A stretch of 64,000 nucleotides of DNA from Isoetes taiwanensis (taxonomy: Eukaryota; Streptophyta; Lycopodiopsida; Isoetales; Isoetaceae). Location of the stretch: assembly GCA_021234155.1 (NCBI GenBank), contig JAJEKV010000034.1, forward strand, positions 686,001 through 750,000, written 5' to 3'. Below the pieces are notes generated by a model. That model ran no database searches. It worked only from the letters and a program-made list of their open reading frames with translations, and had not been told where the DNA came from. The translations under genes were made by a program, and so were the position numbers. Shown piece by piece: positions 28,055 through 38,636 of this stretch (its first letter is position 1; each line of letters opens with the position of its first letter).

Positions 28055-28365
28055 GGGAGAAGAGTGAACTTTAGCCCCGAAGTGAGAAGCTTTTATAGTG
28101 AAGTAGAATGATTGAGGTGAATTATTGGGCTTCACTTCGGCGCCATTATTGCTCGTGTATAAGACCGTTGTATAAATACAAGTATAATACATCTTTCGTA
28201 TGGATATATGTATGCTTTTAAAACATGTGCTTGAGTAATTCAGGTGTGGTTGAAATTACGAACTGCTTGCAGATATACTGGAAGTCGAAGAGCACACCCT
28301 TACACTACATTCAGGTATGATACATCAAACAATATTCATTGTGGTATTATTTCCTTACATAGCTC

Positions 28366-28425
28366 TTACACTATACAATGCTAAACAAGTGATTCATTCA
28401 TCTTCAGGATCTGTAGTAGTGACGA
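28366..28425 (-). pseudogene. Remnant of a third copy of the 80-residue gene
   Basis: About 58 bases, 'cttacactatacaatgctaaa' through 'ctgtagtagtga', repeat almost exactly the sequence at 27784-27842, which includes the 3' end of copy 1. Only the tail of the frame remains, so this is a truncated third unit between the two full copies. Confidence 0.7.
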
Positions 28426-28627
28426 ATTTAGCTTGACGAGTTTGCTTACGAATTTAGCTATGATTGAATTCAATGACAGCTCGCAGAATAAGTGGAGGTG
28501 GGATAGCACATCGTTACAATATACTTAGTTAAGGTACGTGATATTACATCCTTAATCAGAATGCTATTACATCCTTACTTAGTTATTAGGTACCCATGTC
28601 ATTATTACATTATTAGCAGGTGCAGAT

Positions 28628-28870
28628 TCACTCGTCATCAACATCAAAGCTCGTGATGCCATTCAGCTCATAGATCTCCTGATCAGGAAGCCAGTAAATA
28701 TGGACTTTAACGCGAGTGAGCTTCCTGCAAGCACTAGCAGGTCCATCAGCTTTAGATAAGAGCCATGGATCAAGCTTAACGCCATTTCTAGCGCATTCGC
28801 CCAGATCGTTGTAGCTCAAGTAACACTTGAAAGAGCGGATGTGCTCTGGACGAGGCATCGAGGAAGCCAT
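28628..28870 (-). CDS. 80-residue protein, small-protein family copy 2
   Basis: An 80-codon frame from the ATG at 28870, beginning MASSMPRPEHIRSFKCYLS and ending TSFDVDDE. It has the same length as copy 1 at 27812-28054 and about 40 percent of residues look identical by eye (not computed). Upstream of both copies is a similar promoter-side block: 'gttttatagtgaagta' followed by 'gaattattgg'. The duplication therefore included the 5' region. No named family is recognised. The alternating charged and aromatic pattern suggests a small soluble alpha/beta protein. It could be a passenger of element 3 or an adjacent host gene family. Confidence 0.62.
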   Translation of the reverse strand: MASSMPRPEHIRSFKCYLSYNDLGECARNGVKLDPWLLSKADGPASACRKLTRVKVHIYWLPDQEIYELNGITSFDVDDE

Positions 28871-29159
28871 GGAAGATGAATGGCCTCTACCCCCTCGTGA
28901 AGCCGTTTTTATAGTGAAGTAAAATTATTGATGTGAATTATTGGCGTACAATGTAGGGCCATTATTGAGCTTATACGAGTGTCATGTACACGTACAAGTA
29001 CAACACAAAATTTGTATGTATATGTGTATGTTAATTACCTCATGTTTGTTGGGCTCGAGAACTAGGTGAAAGTATTCGTGCTTGAGCAAATAAGGTGTGC
29101 TCAAAATTCTCAAAATTGCGTTATTTTATCCAATTAACGAAATCATGCTCAATGATTTA

Positions 29160-29424
29160 TGGGTCAAAGCATGGAGGTGGGGGACACTTTTTTGTGTCAG
29201 CGACACATGGTGCTTAGAGGGTGCTTTCTGGGGCTATTTTCTTTGTATTTCTAAAAAATATTTTTCTTTTATTTTTTTGATATTTTTCCCTGAAACGCAT
29301 TCATATTACGCCAGCTTCATCGGAGTATAGAAAAAAAGATAAAAATAAATAAAATTTTCAGCACTAGGTGCTTAGGGGGTGCTTGGTTGGCGCAAAAATG
29401 CCCCCCAGCTCTATGCTTTGACCC
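29160..29424. mobile_element. MITE with GGGTCAAAGCAT inverted ends and TTA target duplication
   Basis: The left end reads TGGGTCAAAGCATGGAG; the complement of the right end reads GGGTCAAAGCATAGAG. Similarity extends about 40 bp inward. TTA flanks both sides (29157-29159 and 29425-29427), with one extra T on the left. A 3-bp TTA duplication suits PIF/Harbinger (Tourist) MITEs. It abuts the PPR pseudogene on its right. Confidence 0.7.
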
Positions 29425-30030
29425 TTATGGAAGGTATGGTCCCACATGCTTTTAGAATGCTGGGAAATGTGAATTTATTTGGCTTTATGCCATGCTTATA
29501 TTGTAGGGACATAAAGCCCTCCCAAGTCCGAGTGTATCCTCTACAAGCACTATATTCTATGCCACTGCATTGAAACTGAATAAAAACTCTATATGCCTCA
29601 TCCAAGCACTTGCATTTGGTGTAGAAATCAAGAAGACTATTACCCACCACAATGCGAACTTAGAACTTGTGTTGAACAATTTGTTCATGAATGCACCTAC
29701 CTTGTTCTACAGCAAGTACAACGTTGCATGCTTTGCATGCTTTGAGAATACTTGAGAATGGGAATTCATCTAGAATGAAAACCTCATAATACATGTTCTC
29801 AAGACATTTTAAAGCACTCTGGGCATTACTGGTCTGGTATGTCTTGCAATTGTTGAGTTCCATGTCCCACACTTTGGTTTGGCAGTCTTTTCAATACAAT
29901 CTCTGCCTCCTCCAAGCTACTGCATTTTGCATACTTTTCTGTTCTTACAGTCTGTTGCCGTGCAGATTTTGTGGTACCCTTTGCAGTTTTGCAAGCCTCC
30001 ACGAAGCTTGCTTCTAGATTAGAATCCATA
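29425..30030 (-). pseudogene. Pentatricopeptide-repeat (PPR) gene fragment
   Basis: Minus-strand pieces read as PPR repeats, the organelle RNA-binding helical repeats of plants: YAKCSSLEEAEIVLKRLPNQS (about 29920), FSSILKACKACNVV and EQGRCIHEQIVQH (about 29700), GNSLLDFYTKCKCLDEAYRVF (about 29620) and KPNKFTFPSILKACG (about 29450). The pieces sit in different frames with stops between them, so the gene is dead. The C-terminal direction is cut by the MITE at 29160-29424. No DYW or E domain was found. Confidence 0.85.
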
Positions 30031-30829
30031 GTGCCACAAAGATAGGGATTCCAGAGGTTTACATACTGTTACAAACTGTCTTGCACGAGACCTTATCATG
30101 TGCGTAGCTAAACCGCCCCCTTGTGCTATACCATCAACGTCTTGGAGAAGAGATATCGCAGTAGGCGAAATAGTATAGCGAGTTTTGCATCAAAAGGATC
30201 AACATGCAAAAGGGATGAATTTTTGCCAGAACCATGGCGGATTTAAATCGCCAAAGAGATAGCTTCCATCTCTACGAGGTTGTTATGGCATATAATCTGG
30301 CAAAATGCCATAGCAAACAATGTTTAAAATGAAACGCACTTATTTAAGAAGTGCGTTTGAAAGATTCCTTCTGAAAATTTGCAAAATTTTAAAATCCCCC
30401 TAAAAAGGATCCTTTTATTATCTTTAGTCCAAATATTTATAAAACTGCTCATGAAAACAAACATTTTAGGAAGGCTTAACGTTATGGAAGAAACCAAAAA
30501 AAAAAAAATATCACATTTTGGAGGGGAAAAGAACTGCTACGAAAGCCAAAGATTTATTATAGGGCTTTTGTACCTTGTCCCTTAAATTTTTTTTGTTGGC
30601 AGTTATAGAAGAAAAAAAATTCTTATTTTACAACCGCTTTGGCTAAACGTCTTAGTTGACCTTAAAACACATCCAGAGCCAGTTGAACAAACTGCTTGAA
30701 TGACAAACCATTGTTTTTGCATCACATAGTAATACAGGCGTTAATACATCCACAATATTTCACAATTAGCTGAAGTTTCAGTTGAGGATGCCGTATAAAA
30801 TTTACACCGAGGAAGCAAAAGTTGAAGTA

Positions 30830-31114
30830 ATGAAGGTTTGTGCTTCCATGCCCTTCGTTGTTGTTCTCGAAGATGTATTAGTACACGTCTGTAGGCTTGC
30901 ACAAACCAATCCGCAACGTGGTGATGCTCAGAAGATAGTCATCCTCCTTGTCAATGTTGAGCATCTTCATCGCAATTTTGTCATCTGTAGCAGTGGGTGT
31001 CACTGCACATTTCTTTACCAGCAAAGTGTTTATCTGTCTTGCCCTTTCCTGTCTGTTTGCAAATGAATAGGTAAACTTCTGAGCGGTTGCTACTCGTCGC
31101 ACCCCTTTAGACAA
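30830..31114 (-). pseudogene. Remnant of the N-terminal exon of the ParB-methyltransferase gene
   Basis: The minus-strand frame contains TATDDKIAMKML and LSITTLRIGLCKPTDVY. These align with TENDDEVLMQCN and LSTKMFKISMCKPKDVH in the element 2 exon at 39104-39467. The position and orientation agree with the inverted placement of element 1: palindromes upstream, exon, then terminal repeat. No ParB or methyltransferase sequence follows. Confidence 0.75.
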
Positions 31115-31437
31115 ATCATGTGCTTTCCTTCTTAGAACTTTCGTGTCTCCATAACATTTTGGGGTTCTTTTTGGGGTTTCTTGCTTTTAGTAGCAACTTT
31201 TAAGCTGTTAAAGTGAAGTTAGCATGTGCGTAGAGTAAAAAACGTAAAAATAACAACACGATTTGACTAATTTATGCTCTAATATTGCATTACAAGCTCA
31301 GAGATTTTAGAATCGATTTAGAACTTTTTGAACTAAAAAACTAATATTAATGTATAAAATTATCCCTTAAGTGTGTTATTTCATCAATATTAAGTTACAA
31401 AACCTTTGGGGGGCAAGAATGACTTCACAAGGACACG

Positions 31438-31490
31438 GTATATATATTATATATATATATGTATATATTATATATATATAGTATATATAT
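31438..31490. repeat. AT-rich TATATA tract in element 1
   Basis: Irregular TA repeats, with a second shorter TATATA block at about 31665-31705. Simple sequence flanking the palindrome cluster; no gene. Confidence 0.9.
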
Positions 31491-31591
31491 TAACGTTTTT
31501 ACCGGGACCTGATCCGACAAAAACTTTTCACTAACTTGGTTGCCCCACCGAAGCTAGAGAGAGTTTAGCGTTCGTACCTATAAAAAAAAAT

Positions 31592-31914
31592 GGTATAAAT
31601 TTACACCGCTAGAACTCTTACCGTATAAATTTATACGGCAAGAGTTGACTTTTTTATTTTTGTTATATACTATATATATAGTATATATATACTATATATA
31701 CATAAAAAATATATAAATCTGGTATAAATTTATACCGAGAGAACTCTCGCGGTATAAGTTTATACCGAGAGAGCTCTCGCGGTATAAATTTATACCGAGA
31801 GAGCGGTATAAATATATACCGTTTGAGTCCTCTTGCGGTATAAATTTATACTGTGTGAACTATCTGGCGTACTATGTCCACACATTACTATCTATTGTGG
31901 TATGAATGTATACC
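31592..31914. repeat. GTATAAATTTATAC palindrome cluster in element 1 (8 copies)
   Basis: Copies lie at 31592, 31623, 31722, 31752, 31782, 31806, 31838 and 31900. Four are perfect 14-bp palindromes; the rest have one or two changes, some compensated on both arms. Three start 30 bp apart and share the spacer 'gagagagctctcgc' or a close relative. Confidence 0.92.
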
Positions 31915-32459
31915 ACCTAGAAATTTGTTTGGAAGAAACTATGGACTACAAAAAATAAATACATTATAAATTTTAAAAAAGTCAAGGTTGGATACTTACA
32001 TGGCCATCTCGGTATACAAAAGTCTATAGCGAGCCGACAGAGCAAATAAGAGCATGTATATAAGGCAAGAGTGAGCTTCAGTGAGACAATGTCAAAATAT
32101 GTTGAATTTTTTACAATTTTGTTCATAATCCTGTAATGATTTTAAAAACTTTAAATATAATACCTTTTTGGCACTCTAGTAGACTTGTTTTTTTTTTCAA
32201 TGTCTATTTTTTTTAGTTCTTGAAAATGTTACTATTTCTCAAAGCAAACTAGGGGGCCAAAAAAGGGTATCAAATTTTTTTAATGGAAGCTGAGTTCAAA
32301 TCCCCCCTCAAAAATGGTGCCTAAAATATTCAAATTGTCACACATATCACAACTATACCGAGAAAATGGACATTTTTTGGGGAATTTTAGGGAATCTTTC
32401 AAAGATTCCTTTTAAAGTGCGTTTGGAGCAAATTAGTGCATTTCATTTTAAACTTTGTT

Positions 32460-34280
32460 AGCACAGATATTTCATAAAATATGTCATTGATTGGAGCAAT
32501 CAAAATGGAAAAGCTGCATGTCCAAGCATTCATAAGGCGCATATTGGAGCAACCAAGAATGACAACCCATTCTATCTGAAAGCTGGATAAATCCTGGCCG
32601 CAGAAGACTTTGCTTCAAAGCAAAACTATTGCACATGCCAGTAAAAATTTCAAAACCAGACACGCGTCAAATTTTTTTGTTGACTATACCGCACGCCATG
32701 CAATGACGTCAAATTTTTAAACAAAGCATAAAAGAATAGATCTTCCCTATCTTAACATATATAAATATTGTAGGATGATGCTTTTCGCATATTCTTAAAC
32801 GATTCTTTGCTTTAAATTTGACACGTAAGGAATTTTTTGCGCAAACACTCCGTAAGAAAATATTTTGACACATTGCATCAGAAATTGCATTTGTTGGCAA
32901 TGGCTATGACGTATTCGCTACCACTTGGCATTTCTTTTTTTTTTTTTTCGGTAGGGTTTGTGGACAGAGGCATCTAAACAAGTATCGGCATGGCTGCATA
33001 TAGAATTGTGCTATGCTCAAGCATCATAGTTCTAAATCTGCTTGATGGCACTTTCTCACCAGATCTGAGCTTAGAATAACTGGGTTCTAGTTTTTGTAGC
33101 TCGGATTCGTGCACATGTTAATCAAAATGCTGTCGAATCTAAAACCCTAATATCAGAGGATCATTTTCTTTCTCTACAGCGCGTGTTTCTTGGCGATTAG
33201 GCCAACCAAGCTATATTTGCAATGATCCAAATCTCCTCCTATGGATCTGTGTAATCTACCTCCAGTTTTGAATGGTCTTATCTCCTTACAACATATGTAT
33301 CCATTATGTCTTCTTTGCCTATGGAGGATCAGGGATCACCGAGCAGATGCCATTTTGAAACAGGTCCCATTTTGTGTAATTCGATAAGATTTCGATACAT
33401 TACTCTAATTTTGATGCAATAAGATTATGTGTTTGGTCTGACTTTATATGGAAAAAGTGCCCAGCGTTGCTGGGCTTTTCGTAAGGCATAAAATGTTGGA
33501 ATTTTATTACAAAAGTTGTGTGAGGGCAATGACTATCTTGTCGAATTGAGTTGCATATAGGTTGTATCTTAATAAATATGATGAAGCCCAGTGCTCTCGA
33601 GCGTTAGCAGTTGTTTGTCAAGAAATGGGAAAATAAAAGTTATAATGTATTTGATAATGCTAACCATCTTAAATACTTGAACACGGACCTTGGACGATAG
33701 GACTCATAACATAAGCAGGTCTATGTATATTTGCCATTTTGGAAGAAGGTCCATGTATATTTGCCTTCTTGTTCTAGATTTTGGATGCATAAGTACCATA
33801 TTTGATGATCTACTATCAATCTAAAATGCATAAAGAAAAAATTTGTTCTGCTAATTGCCTTAAAACTGTAACAGTTCCAGATCTGCATAAATATTGTACT
33901 GCAGGCTTTCTACCTTGACGTTCTTTCATGTAGGAATAAAGACTTTCTATTTTACTAAAGCATCAGATGCTTTACTGTTTAGCATATGAGCTGTCATAGA
34001 GAGGTAAGTTTATTACTCAGTTCCAAAAATTTAAATTGATCAGCTATATTTTCTATTTGCGATAAAATGCTTATGTTTATTGTTCTAACCAATCTTCTTG
34101 CAATTGTTAAATGATAAGAACATGCTAAATTTTGTTATTAGGCATCCTAAGGTCAGAGAATGCCACTATGTCTTTAGCTTGCATTTTCTTTTCTCTATTA
34201 GTCTTGTAAGTCAAAATGCTTTCATGCATTTAAGGAAGCTTGCATCAATACATTAGAGGAGAACATATGGACAAACATTC
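32460..34280. other. Non-coding sequence between elements 1 and 2
   Basis: AT-rich, with no supported gene. A 17-bp hairpin GCCCAGCGTTGCTGGGC lies at 33459-33475 inside a 27-bp block shared, inverted, with 57425-57451. Nothing else is recognised. Confidence 0.5.
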
Positions 34281-34709
34281 TTATTTTCTGGTCAAAGATG
34301 GAATTCTCTTATGGAGAACATTTTCTCTCATGATCAGGGAAGAAACAACATTGTCACAGCTTAGCAAGAGAGCAAAATTTCGTGCTCCATTTGTTCTAAA
34401 ATGATGTTTATAGATTATTATTATAGTTGTTTCCGTCTTAGAGGATCTACTAGTTCAGTGAGTGACCTTAGCTTAAATGCATCTTCTTGCTTGCTGTGAG
34501 AACATTATTTTAGATGCATCATAAGATGACCATCTTTTCTCTTTTTCTATAAACGTATAGAGCCAAGGACAGTTTGAGTTCTTCGTTTATCCCGAGTTCT
34601 AATTCTGAGATTCAGGTAAGAGTAACACATCTCTAGTCAATGCTCATATTCCCAAGTATCAAGTATTAAGTTAGGTCTATAGAGGTATGCTCCAGTGAAT
34701 TTATTGGAC
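34281..34709. repeat. Left arm of the inverted segmental duplication
   Basis: Matches the reverse complement of about 60691-61111 with scattered differences, for example around 'gaattctgagattcaggtaa' and 'gcttagcaagagagcaaaat'. It ends exactly at the element 2 insertion point; the duplication resumes at 43247. Confidence 0.92.
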
Positions 34710-35125
34710 ATTGAACAAAGTTTAAAATGAAACGCACTTATTTGCTGGAAACGCACTTCAAAAGGAATCTTTGAAAGATTCCCTAAAATTCCCTTCAAAA
34801 AGTCCATTTTTAAGATTTTTTTGTGACAGGTGTGACAATTTAAGTAATTTAGGTACCATTTTTGAGGGGTTGATTGAACATAACTTTCATGCAAAAATTT
34901 TAAATAGCAATTTTCATCCTCCTAAACTAGAACAAAAAATAATTACTTTTATAAAGTGTAGCAAAAAAGGGGCAATTAAAAAAATAGCAAGGGTAATAGA
35001 GTGACAAAGAAGTGATATATTCATGGTTGTGAAAATTGTACAAAATTATGAACAAAATTGTCAAAAATATAGGACATTTTGACAGACAATCATCACCTGC
35101 ACTTTCTGTTTTTTACATGTTCGAG

Positions 35126-38100
35126 TCATCGGACAAACTTACATTTTGCAGCAAGATCAGGATGCATCTCATCCTCCGACTCATTTAATCCCTGATCACT
35201 TGAGCCTTCATCCTCAGCTTCACTCTCAAAACTGGATGTACTCGAACGATCTTCTTCCTCACTGTCTACAAGTGAGTCCTCATCATCATCTTTTTTGGCC
35301 ACCTTTCTAGGTTGTTTGTCTAATCCACATGCCGACCTTATTAAAGTTTGAGTGACCATCGTAACTTATTAGCGGCCGGTCGAACAAAGTCATATGCAAG
35401 AACCTTCACTTCAGATAGATCTATGACAGCAGTACTTGCTTTGGACTTTGCTCTCTTTCCCACTCCTGTTTTTACCATCTCCAAAGTATAACTCCCACTG
35501 AAAGCACTGGCAGCATTTGTTCTCATCCAGTGCACTTTTAGTTGAGTGGGAATTCCATCCTCTCTTGTTACCTCCAGTACTTTAGCTAGCCAGAACGGCT
35601 TCCCAGACTCATCATTATCAGCTGGGACAGCTATGAGCATTCCTTTCTGAATCTCTGAGACTGAACCAGATACTCGAGCAACTTGTTGTGCTGTGCGTCT
35701 GGGGCCAGTGTACATGACTCTGTCATCTTCATCTGAGCTAGCCAATATCTCTACATGTTCCTCTTGATTATCAACTTGCACAGGGAGAGTTTGCCTAGAT
35801 GGCCAGTTGAATGTAACTGGTCTTCGACCTTGTAATGAAGCTTGCAAAATATCACGTTGCCGAGAAAAAAACTGAGGCCACCATAAAGCATCTGCCTCCC
35901 CAAAGTGGTTAGAGCACGACTGAATACTTGTCTCAATAAAATCCAATGATTTGCTTGAGTCAAATGCTCTTCCCTCCTTTTTACTCTTTGTGATTTCTTT
36001 CAAGCTTTTTAGAGGCATTTGCTCTGCAGAGAGCATGGAACTAGTATTGGGGATGGTGCGAATGAATTGAATACCTGCTGCTGGCTGCCACTGCAAAGAT
36101 GTGGCATATTTCTTTCCTTGTAAGATGGCCCTGCCATCTACAAGTGAAATTTTGATCTGATGCTGAAATGTAATATTTCTCAAGGGCTCAATAGCACAGT
36201 GACCCAGTTGATCTCTTCGAAAAATCCATTCTTTGAAATCATAAGTTTCTTCCAACAACTCGATGTCTGGACGAGGATTGTAGGAATCTTGGATAACCTC
36301 AATCATTGCTGGTAGGCTGAGAGCTTTTTTTCGTGCAAGACGTTTAGAGAACCTACTGAACATCTGATCAATTTGGTCGTGTGTATGACCAACAAGCAGG
36401 AAACCAATCTTCACCTTCTTGAAGATTTGTTTCTCTACTAGCATAGCACAGTAAGCAAACAACGCCTGATTCTTATTTTCCCTTGTCGTGTTGTCTAGTC
36501 AAGATCTGAGAACGGTGGTATATGTTCTAGATTGGAAAGAAGCTTATTCAATATTGTGATAGTGAGATTTGGATCAGCATGAATGTTTGGATAATTCAAA
36601 AATGCCTTGCAAGATAGTTTTCCATTAAATACCATAGCACCAACAACATGCAGATGTATGAAATCTTCTTCAAAGAACATCCTTAGGCACATTGACAAAA
36701 TGTGGTAGGGTGGTCTTCTTACAGTCCATTCCATCAATAACAACCGATAAGTAGTTGAGTGGTTGTTCCAAAGGCTTTCTTCCTATGTTTTGTCAATTTT
36801 CTCCTTTCCAAAGATTGTTGTTCTCTGCTTGTTCGGTTTCTCCTTCAATGCATCCGAAATAAAAATATGTTTAGGAAAAAACCTACTTTTAAGTAGAACT
36901 AGGCAAGAACACGTCCTGGAAGCTTACTTTTAGTGTGAAGTGTCCTTGCATTTTGTCTCTGAGCTTTTAATTCAGAGCATGTAGCACAAACAGACATCCT
37001 ATGCTTTCTAGGAATGGACATGCGAAAAACTCTTTTTCGAGAGCACAAGAAAAGTAAGAGTAGCGCATGCGTTCTCCACCTCAACACACATCTCCTTATA
37101 ATTATCGTAGACTTCTTGTTTCGGTGAAATTGTCACTCAAGTGGTACATAGGGCTATTAGGGAGTTTCTCACAAGACTCCTTAAAGAAACCTTCCATCCA
37201 GGAAACACATTGAAGGGCATGAATTCTGGTTATGCCTCCTGAATGGCAGTAGTCATTAATGCCTGGATTCTTGTCAAGCCTTTTCTTTCGGCGGTCAAGT
37301 CGTCTGCTGCCTAAAGCATGAATCAATTTGAAGGCCGTTTGGTGACGGTGTGGCCACCAGTATTGTAAGTAAACTTCTCACCATCATCTAGCCTAATATT
37401 GAAGGCTAAGTAGCCCCTTTGGTCTAGCAGAGTCATTGAACTGTAACTATCACGAATCAACCTCAATTCCTTTAGTCCAATCTTAAGCAAACAACGTTGA
37501 GAACAACAATTAGCTTTGTATGTGTTGCCCGCAAGTGAGCCTCGTCCATGAGTTTCTTTCTTCTAACAGTTGTACATGCTTTCTTGTGTAAGTTACGCTT
37601 AAGATTCTTACTTGCAGGGGCTTTGAATTCGAACATAGAGTCTTGTGACTTTGGTAGGTCCTCGTCTGAGACATCAACATGAGGTGTTTCTTCGTCTAAG
37701 AGATCAAGTTGAGGTGTACTTGTAGATGCTGATAGGTTTGGTGTGTGCAAGTCCTGAGGGGAGGTGCTTTCCCTCTCCCTAGGAAAAAGTAATCGAGGTT
37801 GGTGACGTAGTTGACCAGCTCCTGAAGTGTCGTAGAACACAGGAGTTGCATGTCGCTGACTGCTCCCACTTGTTGTTGTACCATTTAGCGAAATTGATGG
37901 AGTTGGCGTGATTTGCCTCCGGGGATTTAGCCTCTGGTGGACTAAGGGCGACGTATACTAAAATGAACTGGAGGAGGTAGTCTGACCTCTCTAGGCTGTG
38001 GTGGAGTAAAACGCATTGGTGGGGGCAAACGACGTTCAGGAGCAGGGTGTGGTGGAGTAAATTGAACTGGTGGTGGAAGCCGAGGTTGTCGTGCTGGAGT

Positions 38101-38247
38101 AAGCTCAACAGAGCTGGGTGTTGGAATGTCGGAGCTAGAATATTCATGACTACTTCCTGGTGTCTGTTGTGGAGGTGTGAAGCTCATTGCAGGAGGGAGC
38201 CTGCGAACAGGAGTTGGAGGCTCTGCAGTTCTTTTCTCTCGAGCCAT
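35126..38247 (-). pseudogene. DUF7869-type transposase of element 2, frame-broken
   Basis: The presumed start is the ATG at 38247 (MAREKRTAEPPTPVRRLPP). The N-terminal 100 residues are proline-rich with four RLPPP-x-x-FTPP units, then a low-complexity acidic region at 37.5-37.9 kb. Conserved parts follow: WMEGFFKESCEKLPNSPMYHLSDNFT (about 37180), CATCSELKAQRQNART (about 36960), and VVIDGMDCKKTTLPHF (about 36740, first acidic residue). VVGAMVFNG comes at about 36640, LDNTTRENKNQALFAYC at about 36490 (second Asp), and VGHTHDQIDQMFSRFS at about 36385. A 373-codon frame (35341-36462) carries the C-terminal half with QKGMLIAVPADND near 35660. A Ser/Glu/Asp-rich tail lies at 35126-35300. At least four frame changes separate these pieces, so the copy is inactive or carries assembly indels. 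Confidence 0.85.
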
Positions 38248-38636
38248 ACTCAGGAAGCTAGGGTCACACTGTATAAATTTATACGACAGAAGAACAAACG
38301 GTATAACTTTATACAGAGATGGTATAAATTTATACAAGGAAGGGAAACTCTTGGCAAGAGACAGTATGAATTTATACGAAGATGGTATAAATTTATACAG
38401 AGCAGGGCAACGTGGAACAAAAACGGTATAAATTTATACGAAAACTCACAGACACTTGTATTAGAAACTTTATAGAGAAAGGCTATACGAAACGGCACTT
38501 AGCAAAGGTACTTAAGCCCGGCGCCGGCCACCCTATTTTCTGTATACGCACATCGGAGTCGAAGGCGCTCGCGGTCCGCCTTATATACCCCCTCTTATTT
38601 GCTCTTTGGAACCTCTATACGCTAGTCCATACGGTC
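38248..38636. promoter_or_regulatory. Divergent promoter region of element 2 with six palindromes
   Basis: This 389-bp gap separates the start codons of the two divergent genes. It holds GTATAAATTTATAC-type sites at 38271, 38301, 38322, 38364, 38385 and 38426, all on the transposase-proximal side. A TATA-like TTATATAC at 38581-38588 lies about 50 bp before the rightward ATG at 38637, a plausible core promoter spacing. Coupled control of both genes through these sites is an inference. Confidence 0.7.

Larger units (their letters stand above)
18768..29040. mobile_element. Element 3: large DNA element with divergent transposase and methyltransferase genes (ends not fixed)
   Basis: I infer a single mobile element from four observations. 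A minus-strand gene (19.05-22.73 kb) ends in a DNA-methyltransferase motif. A plus-strand gene (24.5-27.67 kb) is a DUF7869-type transposase. GC-rich palindromes of the ATCGCGGCCGCGAT type cluster in the divergent gap, with outliers at 18.92 and 21.09 kb. The layout is the mirror image of element 2 at 34.7-43.2 kb. Boundaries given are the outermost palindrome on the left and the end of the small-ORF array on the right. I found no terminal inverted repeats or target duplication, so it could be truncated or nested. Confidence 0.6.
30316..32459. mobile_element. Element 1: 2.1-kb non-autonomous relative of element 2
   Basis: The left terminus begins AACAATGTTTAAAATGAAAC at 30316. The right terminus is its inverted counterpart ending TTTGTT at 32459. 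Both are flanked by the 4-bp duplication AGCA (30312-30315 and 32460-32463). Its left end matches the right end of element 2, and its right end matches the left end of element 2, including subterminal sequence around 'gtgtgacaattt' and 'attatgaacaaaattgt'. The element is therefore inserted in the opposite orientation. It keeps a fragment of the first large coding exon and eight TATAAATTTATA palindromes, but has lost the transposase, ParB-like and methyltransferase parts. Confidence 0.93.
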
